This document shows, piece after piece, positions 63,493 through 64,000 of a stretch of DNA of 64,000 nt. A program made the position numbers and the translations under genes. Under the pieces are notes generated by a model. That model saw nothing but the letters and a program-made list of their open reading frames with translations, made no database searches and was not told where the DNA came from. The DNA is from Rothia nasimurium (GTDB taxonomy: Bacteria; Actinomycetota; Actinomycetes; Actinomycetales; Micrococcaceae): NCBI RefSeq assembly GCF_928381705.1, contig NZ_CAKMSR010000003.1, positions 1 through 64,000 on the forward strand. The letters run 5' to 3'. Within the stretch, counting starts at the first letter, position 1. Each line of letters starts with the position of its first letter.

Positions 63493-64000
63493 CGGATATC
63501 ACTGCCTGATAGTTCGAGGAAGACGTCTTCTAGTGTTCGGTTGGCCAGGGAGAATTCGCCGGGCATGTAGCCCTGGGCTGCCCAGTAGGCGGTGAGGTCG
63601 GCTAGGTGCTGGGCCGTGAGCGGGCCGGTGAGCTGGTAGTGACCCTGGGGCTCTTCGACCAGGTGCAGGGGGGAGTCGCCTGCGGGCCAGATGGCTGCAA
63701 GGGTGATGCCGGGCGGGGCGGTAAAGGTGAGGCGGCGGGCGTCGTCCTGCCCGCTGGCTAGCACCTGGACCATGGTTCCGGCCAGTACGACTCTGCCGTG
63801 CTCAATCATGTAGACGTAGTCGGCGATGCGCTGGGCGTCGTCGAGCAGGTGGGTGGTGAGTACAACGGCTACGCCGGCGTCGCGCTGTTCGCGGATGATG
63901 TCGAAAACGACGCTGCGTGATTGGGGGTCGAGGCCGGCGGTGGGTTCGTCGAGAAAGAGAATGTCGGGCCGGCCGATGATGGCAGCTGCCAGGGCGACCC
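63489..64000 (-). CDS. ABC transporter ATP-binding protein, 3' part
   Basis: The gene runs off the right edge; only its C-terminal 170 residues are visible. They show Walker B IIGRPDILFLDEPTAGLDPQ and the switch His in VVLTTHLLDDAQRIADYVYMIEHGRVVLAG. A C-terminal extension of about 85 residues follows, as in ABC-2 exporters of the DrrA/CcmA group. Walker A and the signature are beyond the window. The downstream permease overlaps by 4 bp. The reading frame is open to the window end. Confidence 0.88.
   Translation of the reverse strand, partial: VALAAAIIGRPDILFLDEPTAGLDPQSRSVVFDIIREQRDAGVAVVLTTHLLDDAQRIADYVYMIEHGRVVLAGTMVQVLASGQDDARRLTFTAPPGITLAAIWPAGDSPLHLVEEPQGHYQLTGPLTAQHLADLTAYWAAQGYMPGEFSLANRTLEDVFLELSGSDIR

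Overview
The window looks like the chromosome of a high-GC Gram-positive bacterium of the family Micrococcaceae, most like Rothia. This is inferred from gene content: an ANTAR response regulator of the PdtaR type, OpcA next to Zwf, WhiA, a DUF3516 helicase, TerC, and the neighbourhoods polA-rpsA-coaE-uvrB, uvrC-rapZ-yvcK-whiA-gap-pgk-tpiA-secG and tal-tkt-ctaB-ctaA. No rRNA is present to prove the genus. Most of the window is GC-rich. The first 3.9 kb and the gene at 60.5-61.4 kb are visibly AT-richer.

1-3986 is an accessory region abutting the 3' end of a tRNA-Leu(CAA) gene. It holds the end of an IS3-family transposase, a PH-domain gene with a membrane/coiled-coil gene, a convergent operon led by an XRE repressor with a perfect operator-like palindrome, two tiny membrane proteins and an AlpA-like HTH protein. 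No integrase is visible.

4.2-24.3 kb is housekeeping and transport: pdtaR, a DAACS symporter with an unlisted 55-aa membrane protein behind it, a hotdog thioesterase, polA, rpsA (3' end duplicated 99 bp downstream), a Pit phosphate transporter behind a PHO-box-like repeat, a YigZ-like protein, coaE, a BCCT transporter, uvrB behind a LexA-like site, an MFS transporter, terC behind a yybP-ykoY manganese riboswitch, an SdpI-like protein and a prolyl aminopeptidase-like hydrolase.

24.3-39.2 kb carries a SKI2-like helicase, a leader peptide with terminators in front of an unusual heterodimeric ABC exporter, a short CDF-like protein, an OFA-type MFS transporter divergent from formate-THF ligase, a secreted tripeptidyl-aminopeptidase-like lipoprotein, D-lactate dehydrogenase and an MBL-fold hydrolase.

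39.3-64 kb carries uvrA, plsC, uvrC, rapZ, yvcK, whiA, lower glycolysis (gap, pgk, tpiA), secG, the pentose-phosphate operon tkt-tal-zwf-opcA-pgl on the minus strand, the heme A genes ctaB and ctaA, and an ABC-2 exporter cut by the window end. Between ctaB and ctaA sits an AT-rich AbiEi/DUF559-type nuclease gene bounded by two copies of one long palindrome.

Themes: three nucleotide-excision-repair genes (uvrA, uvrB, uvrC); central carbon flux (Zwf-OpcA, Pgl, Tal, Tkt, GapDH, Pgk, TpiA, Dld); cytochrome oxidase heme supply. The octamer GCGGACGC occurs about 35 times by hand count, sometimes as inverted pairs in terminators, and is absent from the 5' island.
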